Below, one piece after another: positions 27,101 through 36,318 of a stretch of 64,000 nucleotides of DNA. Both the position numbers and the translations under genes were made by a program. The first letter of the stretch is position 1, and every line of letters starts with the position of its first letter. Below the pieces are notes generated by a model. That model was not told the origin of the DNA, did not search any database, and was given only the letters and a program-made list of their open reading frames with translations. The DNA is from Bugulina stolonifera. Taxonomy: Eukaryota; Bryozoa; Gymnolaemata; Cheilostomatida; Bugulidae. The stretch spans positions 8,069,504 to 8,133,503 of the forward strand of contig OW285191.1 in assembly GCA_935421135.1 (NCBI GenBank). Reading direction: 5' to 3'.

Positions 27101-27194
27101 TATAAACTCATAGGCTTTGATATGTCAGCTGTGAAAGGACTTTATATACTATGAAGTAATGTAGTGCCATTATAAAACTGCATGATTGCTATCT

Positions 27195-27200
27195 CGTGTA
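27195..27200. other. Left target-site duplication (CGTGTA)
   Basis: The hexamer CGTGTA directly precedes the left terminal inverted repeat and is repeated at 36863-36868 directly after the right one. A 6-bp duplication is characteristic of Polinton/Maverick integration. Confidence 0.92.
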
Positions 27201-27748
27201 AGTAGTATAGTCAGTGCAGATCTACACAGACACCCGGCCCTTTCCGCGTCGTATTAGCCCTAGATCCAAAAACTCCCCGGGCGGACGACCACCCCACCCG
27301 TCCTCTCGCCCCTCCTCTCCCCTAAACCTCACTCTATGTGCAAAGCCCTAGAACCTACTCCCCCCCATCGCGGGTGGGGTTTCAAAAACCTCATCGGCTG
27401 TTCCGCGGAACCCAGTCTAAAGAGCAAACCCCTCGCCCCGTCCCACGGCTCGGGCGAGGGGGCGCGCGCGTACGCGCGCGCCCCCCCCCCCGCCCCGCGA
27501 ACCCCACCCGTCCTCCCTCCACCCGTCCCCGCCCCTCCCCACCCCTCCCCACCCCAAACCCCTCCGCCTCGCCCTCCGCCTCGCGGCGGTTCTCGTTCGC
27601 GAGTCCAGCCGTGGCCCCACGCCGCCCTCCCCCCGCCCATCCCCCGCCCCTCCCCCGCCCTCCCGCCCCAACGACCCGTCGCGACCCTCGCGGGCGGACC
27701 GTCGGCTGGAGTAGGGTGAAGCGAAGGAAAATACGGGTTAGAGTAATG
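27201..27748. repeat. Left terminal inverted repeat (548 bp)
   Basis: It matches the reverse complement of 36319-36862 almost exactly; the main difference is the length of a poly-C run near 27481. The first ~40 bp are AT-rich and the remainder is extremely rich in C on this strand. It includes a self-complementary core of alternating GC around a central TAC/GTA at about 27467-27486. Long proline/arginine-rich frames here are composition artefacts. Confidence 0.95.
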
Positions 27749-27814
27749 ATAGGCTACACCCGTGCGGAGTGCCCGTGCAGAGTTTACAACGCTGACTATA
27801 CTACTATAAAAAAC

Positions 27815-28154
27815 TTACCGAGTGGTGGTGGTGGTGCTTCCGGATGATTTCTTCGCCGGGGACTGTTGAGACTGAACTGGTCGGGGTGACACCGCACTCG
27901 CGCGCTCCTCCGTTCGAGCGCCCCCGGACCTTCGATGAAAGACTCGCGTCTTAACCCTCATTTTCCCCGGACCCTCCCCTAGGGAAATCGCCCGTCCCCG
28001 TGACGAGCGGCGAGAGAAAGTGAAGGCGGTGGCTCTTCCGCGCTTCAAACCGTAGACTTCGCGAGGAGGTTAGCCGACGACATCATCGCTCGGAGGGGTA
28101 GAAATAGAAATAGATAAACGGGATAGATGGACGCTTGTCTTCTCATCGCCATCG

Positions 28155-28207
<53 letters not shown>

Positions 28208-28335
28208 CAAATAGACCCGCCTCTACGATGATGTCGTTGACTCGCCACCAATTTCTTTGACCACCGCGTCCACTTTCCCCCGGGTAGCAAACTCCGATAG
28301 GGAGAGAGCGCATCGTGCGCGTGCGATGTCACCCC
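27815..28335 (-). CDS. Uncertain coding region inside the Polinton-type element
   Basis: Downstream of the polymerase stop, the minus strand is GC-rich and open in more than one frame. One segment (28048 to 27821) encodes a Ser/Arg-rich basic peptide and ends at a perfect GTAAGT donor after an ACC-repeat coding poly-Thr. Another (28335 to about 28210) reads LSLSEFATRGKVDAVVKEIG, then reaches a TTTGTAG acceptor before a GAT repeat that would code poly-Asp. I cannot settle the frame or the exon chain. In related elements and protein-primed viruses small basic proteins near the polymerase can be DNA-binding or terminal proteins; nothing here identifies one. Confidence 0.3.
28147..28204. repeat. 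(ATC)n microsatellite
   Basis: About 17 copies of the trinucleotide ATC/TCA inside the Polinton-type element. If read as an exon on the minus strand it would encode a run of aspartates. Confidence 0.95.
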
Positions 28336-28642
28336 CCACCTACGAATGAAGACAATAGAAGAAATGTGAACTGATAAGGGGTGAGTATGAGCGGAAGCTG
28401 CGCTAGTATCGTCTACCCCTTTGGTTTGGAGAGGTAAATGGTTTTTAATGTATTAGCTAGTGTTTTATTGCTCGGTTTTAAGGCTACAACCGGTAAACCC
28501 TCCGTTTTGAGGACGGAGACCCCTTACAATAGAGAGTGAATGTGAAAAAAATTATACGGGTATATGTACAAGGGTTATGATGCACTGTTCGTTTACTCTC
28601 CAATTTATCGAATGAAGTAGTCTCATCTCCGAGAAATCAGTA
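28336..28642. other. Spacer downstream of the polymerase gene
   Basis: About 300 bp with no clear exon. A GTGAGT donor-like site at the end of the polymerase frame and an acceptor-like TTGTAAG near 28523 would allow alternative splicing to a short alternative C-terminus; I prefer read-through to the TAG at 28643. Confidence 0.35.
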
Positions 28643-31600
28643 CTAGCATTCTATAGGACTCGTACTCACCCCGTCTTCTGCAACCTTCCGCTTACCATAG
28701 AAGTAGGTGAGTCCGGTCTTTAGCTGGGTGTAGCTATACGTTTGGTTTCCTCTTCTGATAAAACCCCGATTGTCCCCTCTCACCGACTCCCCTGTCCTGA
28801 GCACGGAGAGGAACTTCTCTTTGGTTAGGGCGTTTCCTCTTTTGTTTAGTCCTTTGCTGCTATACTTGCTATCACCATCAGCGGACCAGCAAAAGTATGT
28901 TTTTGAGTTGAGCGCGATGACCCCCTCCCCCCGAAACTCCTCCTTAAACAGGCCGGGGGTTCGTGTTTCGTATCGTTGCACCTTCTCACAACATTCCCTC
29001 ATCTCCCACTCTTGGCCAAGCACCTTGGTCGTGATAAAGTCTTCCTTGTGCCTATCGCAGAAGGGTCTGGGAAACCATCTACCATATTCTCTGTAGAACT
29101 CTTCTTTTTTATCTTTTCGGATGACCTCATCTATACTACGAGCACTCAGAGCCATGTAAGCGCTATCCGTGTCCATTTCTACGTACTCAAAGTCCTCTCT
29201 GCTGACGAATCTGTGAAAATAAAACGGACAGGTTGTAGGGGGGGGGGGGGTTGGGGTTGACACCAAAGAATAAATAGAGAAGGATTTGATAAAATCTTTG
29301 TATAGTCTAGTGCTACTTACCTATCCATAAAGTCGTAGTAGAATTCTAGCATTCTCAACTTGGCTCTCTGGAGGATAACGAATCCTACGACAGATGGAAC
29401 ATCCATTCGAATCTAAAAGAAAGAAAGAGAGAGAGAGAGTTTACCCTACCACTCAGAAAAAGTTTCGTCAAATCAAGAATCAAAATAAAAAAAAAAGATT
29501 GTCAACACTTGCCTTTTTCTTGTGAAGCTCTATCTCAAAGTAGTTTTCATCAACTTCGTTTAGACTAGAAAAGTGCCTACTCCTCACTTTGACAGCCGCC
29601 TCCTCTACTGTCTCCACATACTTGACAGTCTTATGTTTCTCTTTATTTGTTATGGTCTTTCCGTAGGCTGAATTCCCAACGAGCTTGCTGGTGCTGGCCA
29701 AGAGGGCCAGGTCGGGGTTCACATCCCCACCTCTTCTTGCGTCTGAGACCGAAGAACCAAAGTCTTTGTAGATGGCTCGTGGGATAAAGTGAACAAACTG
29801 ATAGATCCTGGTAATTATCAAACCTTGATCTAGATACCATCTAGCCAGATCGGAGAGTAGTGTGATTCGCTCGCCAAAAAGACTCCCCACGAGCATTCGC
29901 TGAGGTCTCTTCAAGAATCCGTTCTGTTCGGCAAAAGCGCGCATGTGTTCGCTAAGGTGTTCTCTTCCCACGTTTATATTCTTGAAAATAGGTGCCATCT
30001 CAGAGAACTTCGCTTTTAGCTCTTCGGGTACGGAAATGTCACACTCCACTAAACCATAGTACTCTCCACTACGAATGTTATTGATTATCTTATCGAGGTT
30101 GACGTAACCCCTCTCCGGATAGAGAGAAGAAAAGAAGATGGCGAGAAATGTCCTAACTTCTACATCCGAACGAACTCGCGCTTCCCACTCACACTGCCGA
30201 GTGGTGATGAGCTTATAGCCTAGAGCCTTGATGTAATCTTCTTTCCTTGCAGTGTCCACCCGGAGCTCTTCATTCGTCATGTTTCTGACACCTTTTCCGT
30301 TCCCTCCTAGCTCGCACTCGTGCCCATGCCAGTAGCAACCGTGGAATTGGTACACCGTCCGACTCTGTTCGCTATAACCATCCACTGGTAGGTTGTGACA
30401 GCCTATCCTCATTTCTCCTCCATTCTGTTGGTGAAGGATGACCTCTCCTCTCTTCCACGATTGGAACTCTAACCAACCATGCGCCACTTTGCTGAACTTT
30501 TTAATAGGTTCTAGAGCAAAGCCTCGGCTCTCTAGCCTCCGCCTGGGATAACCCGTAGGCATATTCCCCATCATACAGTATAGGTAGAGGGCGTTGGCAT
30601 CAACTCCCAGAATGGACCTACAGGGTTTTGCGGATGTGCCATACATCTTCTCTCGAATAGAGGTCACTCCAACTTCATGATGTCTGTGAAAGATAATGCT
30701 TGGCCCTCCCACGAGGTTATCGCGAAGAGTATGGTACAGACTTTTGCTCTCCTCATCGAACAGACATATGGGTTGCGAGTTGCAAAGTTCGTCTCGGAGA
30801 GACATTAACCTATGCAGCGGAAGAGCGGCTTGTGGAGGAGAGTAGCCATAAGGTCGGGCCTCCACCTCCATAAACAACCATCTGATAGCCAAGCCTGGAA
30901 GCGAGATTGCGGATTTCAACATGTCAATACCCTTTTGTCGATAGATAGAGCTCTGACGTGCAATGGCCTCGATGAATGGGGCCACATCGAGGTTGTTGTA
31001 CCAGATGAGAAAATCCCTGAACGTTTCCATGTTCTCTCTTTCCCACACGACCTGACAGTGGTGATAATCTTGCTCGCTCAATTCTTGCTGAGTCAGCGAG
31101 TTGAAAAAACTCTCTCGGGGAGGGAGTCCATAATAATCCAACCTTCTCAGGGAATCTACCCAGTCGTAAGGAAAGAATCCCTTACTCTCTGACACGCCAA
31201 ATGCCTTCAAGTATTTGGAGTAGTTGAAGCCCGGTGCGATAAAGTTGCATATGTCAAGGAACCTAAAACGTCTACTCTCCACGCAGGACATACTGTTAAC
31301 ACGCTTAACGATGAAGACAAAATCTTCTCCCTCCTCCTCTTGTAGAGAGCGAAGCAAAGGTCCCTTTAGTATATTTAGGTCATACTTTTGTGAGTTGAAA
31401 CCAACCACCGGAACGCTGGAGATGTGCTGTTCTAACTCTCTTTCTAATCCGGAGAGACCGGACTTCACCCTGTAAGTCGAGACGTTAGAGAACTTTTCGT
31501 CAGCAAAGGCTTCTTCTCTATCCGCCCGATCCGCAAGGAAAGTAGAGAGTCGCTTGCGTACATCCCGGAATCTTTCTCCGAACAAATCTCCTGCCACGTC

Positions 31601-33103
31601 AGCAATCTTTGCTATGTAGTGGACGAATTGACGAATGCACTTCGTTCCATCCTTGCTGTCGACACTCCTCACAAAGCACTTGGCCTGCTCAAACCCCGGG
31701 ACGTTAGAACATACAGATATGCTCAGTAACTCGTGTCTTGCACTAAAAGTCATTGTGGAGGTGTTAGTTTGTAGGTTGTCTTTTGGCATGAAGCATTCAA
31801 TATCATAGGTGATATAGTAGGGGTAGTATAAGAGGTCGGGGTTCACCACCTCTATTCCCGCCACTCGCTTGAGTTTTGTGAATATGGTTGGCGGGGGTCC
31901 AAACGTTCCACCAGGGAAAACAAACACCGATGCTTCCTCTGGCGAGCACTTATGTCGCCGTAGGCTGGACAAACGTGTGAAAGCGCCATCGCACAACTTG
32001 CAGGTGAAACATCTGGCAAACGAATCAACATTCTTTATCCAGCTGAAGTGTTTTTCGTACATGTTGACAAAGAGTTTACGGGCTTTGTTTCGTGCCCCAG
32101 ATGACCAAACTATCGGAGCTACCCCCTCATCAGTTAGGCAGAAGACTATTATAGATATGTCAAAATGATCTTCCAAGGCCAGCAGATCACTCGCGCCCAC
32201 CCCGGGAAAGTCTGACAAAGTTGATGAGGGTGGGGAAGAAGATCTAGATTGTCTCATGTATTGTTTAAACAAGCGATGTGTTGTGGTCTGAGAGGGGCGA
32301 TGACAGCAACATCCCTTCTTTGGGTCGCAGTTACAGTCATACATCATGGCCAAACATCTAAAGAAACACAATTTGTCTGGGTAGGGACGGGCACCTCCTC
32401 TGGCCCAAAAGTCTACATCTAGTGCTATCACATGTCGGTTGTTAAGTATGTAGTCTGGGAGTTTGCTCACTACACCGCCCACCTTGCCAATCTCTAGGAG
32501 TTTATAGATGTAGAATGTCAGATTCGCAATGTGACGTAAAGCCCAAGCGGTATTCGGTCTCCTTTGTGCTGACCTCTCTCTCAAGTCGAGCTCCTGCACA
32601 GATTCGCAAAACTCTCTCATCTCATTCTCTGCTCTGATCAGTCTTGGCTTGGGGAAGAACGCGGCATTGTTGCTTGATGAGTGAAAGTAGCGCAACTCTC
32701 CACTGGTCTTATGCTCGAGGATGACTCCAGCGCTACAGTTAATCTTCACAGTACAAGGTACTCTCTTCCACATCGCTCTCAATTTAGTCCACACCTCTTC
32801 ATCTCCTTCATCTTCACATTCCCCTCTCCACACTCGAACGTTGAGAATGTCTTCTACAGGACGAGAGTGTATTGTGGACCTGATCGAGCTCCAATAGCGG
32901 GCTAGTAGCACCCCCATCTCATCCCCCTCTTCAGCTGTTGGAGGTTTGGACCAGAAAACATCATCAAACTTCTCTGCATCCCCCTCATCTTTTTCCGCCT
33001 TGGCCTCGCTATGAAATCGTCTCATGTGATGACCTAGCTTTCTCCTCCCATCAAAACATCCACCACAAACCGGGCACTTGTGTGGGTGAGCCTGTGCATG
33101 CAT
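28643..33103 (-). CDS. polB: Protein-primed-type family B DNA polymerase of the Polinton-type element
   Basis: Three exons (33103-29513, 29412-29321, 29210-28643) join in phase to 1416 residues. N-terminal C2H2 finger (C10, C13, H26, H31), then an OTU-like DKLCFFRCLA stretch (D243, C246) and another finger (C368...). Exonuclease motifs: YDIE (D434), FNSQKYD (N570, D574), YNNLD (Y702, D706). Polymerase motifs: A, VDANALY (D835); B, KLVGNSAYG (K1140, N1144, Y1147); C, MDTDS (1241-1244). Then KTYF and the final YFYGKRKV block. All catalytic residues are present, so proofreading and synthesis look intact. The first intron has a GC donor (AAG|GCAAGT); the second has GTAAGT. The frame stays open upstream to a TATAG acceptor at 33196 and would add a second finger (CQLCGLVLKTAF...H), so an upstream exon may supply the true start. 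Function known from the family: copying the element from a terminal-protein primer. Confidence 0.92.
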
Positions 33104-33195
33104 TCTCTTCGTGTGCCTGTCTAGAGAAAACGCTGTTTTGAGAACCAGACCGCATAGTTGACAAGTGTGCTCGGCCTGACGAGAGCTCTCCCCCC
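33104..33195 (-). other. Probable upstream coding extension of the polymerase (extra zinc finger)
   Basis: In frame with the polymerase, this stretch reads EHTCQLCGLVLKTAFSLDRH, then TKR, into the ATG at 33103. That is a complete C2H2 finger joined to the next one by a normal-length linker. No ATG occurs in it; a TATAG splice acceptor lies at its upstream edge. The true start is thus probably in an upstream exon that I could not place. Confidence 0.6.
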
Positions 33196-33540
33196 CTATA
33201 AAAATACAAAATAGTAGGGTGTAAGTTATTCTTTTACCTCATACTACTATTAGCAATCCACAATTGTTACCAACTACCTCATTTAGCACTAACCTTTTTT
33301 ACTTGTTGACATCTCTGATCAGGTGCTGACTAGTAGGTAGGTGTCTCTGTTTAGTCTCCCTATAAAAAATATATAGTAGTAGGGTGTAAGTTAATTTTTT
33401 TTGTTTTTGGCTCAATAGCGTTATATACAATAGACACTTCACAATTGCTGCCGATTACCCTATTTAGCACTAACCTTATGTTGTACTTGTTGACATCTCT
33501 GATCAGGTGCTGACTAGTAGGTAGCTGTCTCTGTTTACTC
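33196..33540. repeat. Direct duplication (~165-180 bp) upstream of the polymerase
   Basis: Two tandem copies, about 33196-33357 and 33358-33540. Both start CCTATAAAAA, share GTAGGGTGTAAGTTA, TTAGCACTAACCTT and a long identical block around ACTTGTTGACATCTCTGATC, and end GTCTCTGTTTA. Differences are mostly in AT-rich filler. The position between the polymerase and the palindrome suggests promoter or replication control sequence. Confidence 0.85.
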
Positions 33541-33654
33541 TCACTCTGTTGACCAGAGGCTGATTGTTCATACTGCTAGAGTGAGAAACTCATACCTTAA
33601 ATAGTAGTATTCAGTGGGCGGAGTCTAACCATTTCCCCACCCTTGGCAATACCA

Positions 33655-34413
33655 CCCCGATGTGAATCCGATGCATCCCGATGTGAATCCGAAGCTTCCC
33701 GATGCATCCCGATGTGATTCCGAAGCTTCCCGATGCATCCCGATGTGAATCCGAAGCTTCCCGATGCATCCCGATGTGAATCCGAAGCTTCCCGATGCAT
33801 CCCGATGTGATTCCGAAGCTTCCCGATGCATCCCGATGTGAATCCGAAGCTTCCCGATGCATCCCGATGTGATTCCGAAGCTTCCCGATGCATCCCGATG
33901 TGAATCCGAAGCTTCCCGATGCATCCCGATGTGATTCCGAAGCTTCCCGATGCATCCCGATGCATCCCGATGCACCCCGATGTGAATTGACACATCGGGA
34001 CACATCGGGATGCATCGGGAAGCTTCGGAATCACATCGGGATGCATCGGGAAGCTTCGGAATCACATCGGGATGCATCGGGAAGCTTCGGATTCACATCG
34101 GGATGCATCGGGAAGCTTCGGAATCACATCGGGATGCATCGGGATGCATCGGGAAGCTTCGGAATCACATCGGGATGCATCGGGAAGCTTCGGAATCACA
34201 TCGGGATGCATCGGGAAGCTTCGGATTCACATCGGGATGCATCGGGAAGCTTCGGAATCACATCGGGATGCATCGGGATGCATCGGGAAGCTTCGGAATC
34301 ACATCGGGATGCATCGGGAAGCTTCGGATTCACATCGGGATGCATCGGGAAGCTTCGGAATCACATCGGGATGCATCGGGAAGCTTCGGATTCACATCGG
34401 GATGCATCGGGAC
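33655..34413. repeat. Giant palindrome built from 31-bp repeats
   Basis: About nine 31-bp units on the left and twelve on the right, in opposite orientation, meeting at CCCGATGTG-AATTGA-CACATCGGG (33976-33999). Each unit contains two 8-bp palindromes, GATGCATC and GAAGCTTC, and alternates GTGAATCC with GTGATTCC. The array separates the divergently transcribed polymerase and two-domain-protein genes. It has no stops in several frames on both strands, so the long Asp/Ala/Ser/Gly/His-rich frames are artefacts. Confidence 0.97.
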
Positions 34414-34462
34414 ACATTGGGATTGGATATTAAAAAGGGAGGAGTCAAGAAATGAGCAGATG

Positions 34463-34468
34463 TATAAA
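34463..34468 (+). promoter_or_regulatory. TATA box of the plus-strand Polinton gene
   Basis: TATAAA between the palindrome and the ATG at 34552, followed ~30 bp later by a TCAGCATTC initiator-like stretch. Spacing fits a polymerase II core promoter. Confidence 0.6.
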
Positions 34469-34551
34469 GGGAGAGTGGGATCACAGTCTCAGCATTCAAA
34501 GTTCAGCACATCACTACTGTACAGGAACACTACTACAATAGTACATTATCA

Positions 34552-35866
34552 ATGGATACTGACAACATAGTCCAGAACCAAGAAGAGTTATTTGCGGGCT
34601 TAACGGACTCACAAATGGATGGAATTATTGAAGAAGAAGAGTGCAGTCAGAAGAGGAAAGAAGAGGTGGATGCGTTAAAAGAGGCACGGAAGAAGGGGAA
34701 AATAATAGGAGTGGGGAGTCTTGCCCGAAAGGATCTTTCTAACATGGCGGACTCTCCGTCCTCCCCGGAGCGGGCCTCGGATAGGGGCGAGACCACAACA
34801 ACCAAGAAGAGGAAGAACCCAAAAGGAGATGAAATCTGTGCTAAGAAAAAAAAGAAACCCCAGGTGATTGTAATATCAGATGATGATGATGATGGCCACG
34901 GAGCCGATACGGCTACGGAAGAAATGGATGGTGGTGAGACGACGAAGGGAAAAAAAGCTACCAAGTCCCCTTGCAAGGGGAAGAAAAAGAGCGGGGGACT
35001 AAGCCTGGAGAAAGCTCGTGCAGTGGCGGCAACCCTAATGTAAGTAGCCCTATTCGTATATCTATAAATTACCGTACTATCTTTCTCCCGTTTAACCACT
35101 TTGTCGGATCTATATACACCACTTTCATTATTGTAGGAGCATGGGACCGGAGAAGAGGAGCTCTCTGCAGACAACGGTGAAGCTGTCGGAGCTAGAGCCA
35201 GGAACTGTGCTAGAAGTGAGTGGAGGTTCGGTGGTTGAAACGGCATTCGGAAAAGCATTCTTAGCCAGGGCAAGCTATGTGGATGACAAGGGGATGAGAC
35301 ATTGCATCAGCTTTCACACCAACATTCGTCACGCCATGCCCAAGCTAGCGGATGTCAAAGAAGAGGAGCTAAAGGACCTTACCCTTCCACCTAGGATCAT
35401 GGTGTACTTGGGACAGCAGGAGACCGCTAAAGGACAAAACACATTCAACCGTATCGAGAGCGTGTGCTCCCTGCCAGGAGCAGCCATGAAAAAGCTGGCC
35501 GGTGACTTGAGAAAGAAGACCTTGGCCCAGTTGGAAGAATTTTTTCGAGTGCAAACGCTATCTTCCTTCCCCGTTGGTTCTGTGCTGGTGGTGACCGCGC
35601 TCCGACCCACATACGTCCCAAGATGCGGTGATGGTGATAATGCGAGCAACTCCATTGCCACCTACGAGTGCCGGATTGGAAACGAAGAAAAAAAGGGAGA
35701 AGTCTTCCTTCCGGGACGTCTGGCAGTTTCGATGAAAGAGCTCCTCCCCTCCGTGATGGTGTACAAGGGACAGAAGACTTCCAAGAGCGGGAGAACATTC
35801 TACGATTGTGCCATTCTAGACTCCATCCTCGGCGAGCGTCTCCTCCCCGCCACTGCACAGTTTTGA
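34552..35866 (+). CDS. Two-domain beta-rich protein, candidate single-stranded-DNA-binding protein
   Basis: Exons 34552-35039 and 35137-35866 join in phase (CTAAT|GTAAGT...TTGTAG|GAGC) to 405 residues. Residues 1-163 are low-complexity: an acidic start, Lys-rich nuclear-signal-like clusters (KKRKNPKGDEICAKKKKKPQ) and an aspartate run (VISDDDDDGH). Residues ~172-275 and ~300-400 look like two copies of one domain. Each starts with a G(T/S)VL strand and ends in a matching block, IMVYLGQQETAKGQNTFNRI and VMVYKGQKTSKSGRTFYDCA. The size, beta-strand pattern and terminal Tyr-Lys-Gly/Lys-Ser-Gly-Arg blocks suggest OB folds. As the only clear partner of the polymerase, a replication single-stranded-DNA-binding role is inferred; sequence alone does not prove it. 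Confidence 0.75.
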
Positions 35867-35904
35867 GGCAAAAACTTTTGTCATTCACACTCATTCGTGT
35901 CTAC

Positions 35905-36300
35905 TTATCAATTGATTTTATATTATTACTCTCAAACTCGTGTATCGTTAGCCTTACTCATATTTTTCATAGTCGTATATCGGTTTTTATCGATTGATTT
36001 TATATTATTACTCTCAAACGTATTGAAAATTAAAACAAACTCGTGTATCATTACCCTTACTCATATTTTTCATAGTCGTATATCAAGTTTTTTATCGCTT
36101 GATTTTATATTATTACTCTCAAACGTATTGAAAATTAAAACAAACTCGCGTATCATTACCCTTACTCATATTTTTCGTAGTCACATATCAAGTTTTTTAT
36201 CGATTGATTTTATATTATTACTCTCAAACGCATTGAAAATTAAAACAAACTCGTGTATCATTACCCTGACTCATATTTTCATAGTCGTATATCATCTATT
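35905..36300. repeat. ~107-bp tandem repeat, about 3.5 copies
   Basis: Units share TTTTATATTATTACTCTCAAAC, ATTGAAAATTAAAACAAACTC and TTACCCTTACTCATATTTTTC, and stand between the plus-strand gene stop and the right terminal repeat. The first copy lacks the ATTGAAAATT block. The copies differ at few positions. Confidence 0.92.
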
Positions 36301-36318
36301 CTAGAATACATCACACAC

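Larger units (their letters stand above)
21804..27194. other. Gene-poor AT-rich interval
   Basis: Apart from a 30-bp minisatellite (23630) and a small protein-like stretch on the minus strand (about 23848-24140), I see no exon chain, RNA gene or well-bounded mobile element. Short GAGTTGTCTTCTC-type motifs recur here at 22018, 22171, 22272, 22611 and 25272. Confidence 0.5.

Noticed and set aside
27336..27847. Long Pro/Arg/Gly-rich open frames on both strands in the terminal inverted repeats (also 36253-36734)
   Set aside because: They mirror each other in the two repeats and result from the absence of A/T-rich stop codons in very GC-rich DNA; no start context or splice structure supports them.
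28523..28660. Alternative splicing of the polymerase 3' end to an exon starting near 28523
   Set aside because: A good GTGAGT donor is present, but read-through keeps the family-like ending (KRKVAEDGVSTSP) and the alternative exon gives no recognisable motif.
33655..34413. CRISPR-like array
   Set aside because: Regular 31-bp periodicity exists, but there are no unique spacers, the units invert at a centre, and the setting is an animal genome.
33597..34570. Six overlapping open frames of 127-186 codons in the palindromic array
   Set aside because: The 31-bp unit contains no stop in several frames, so any frame stays open on both strands; all encode permutations of the same peptide.
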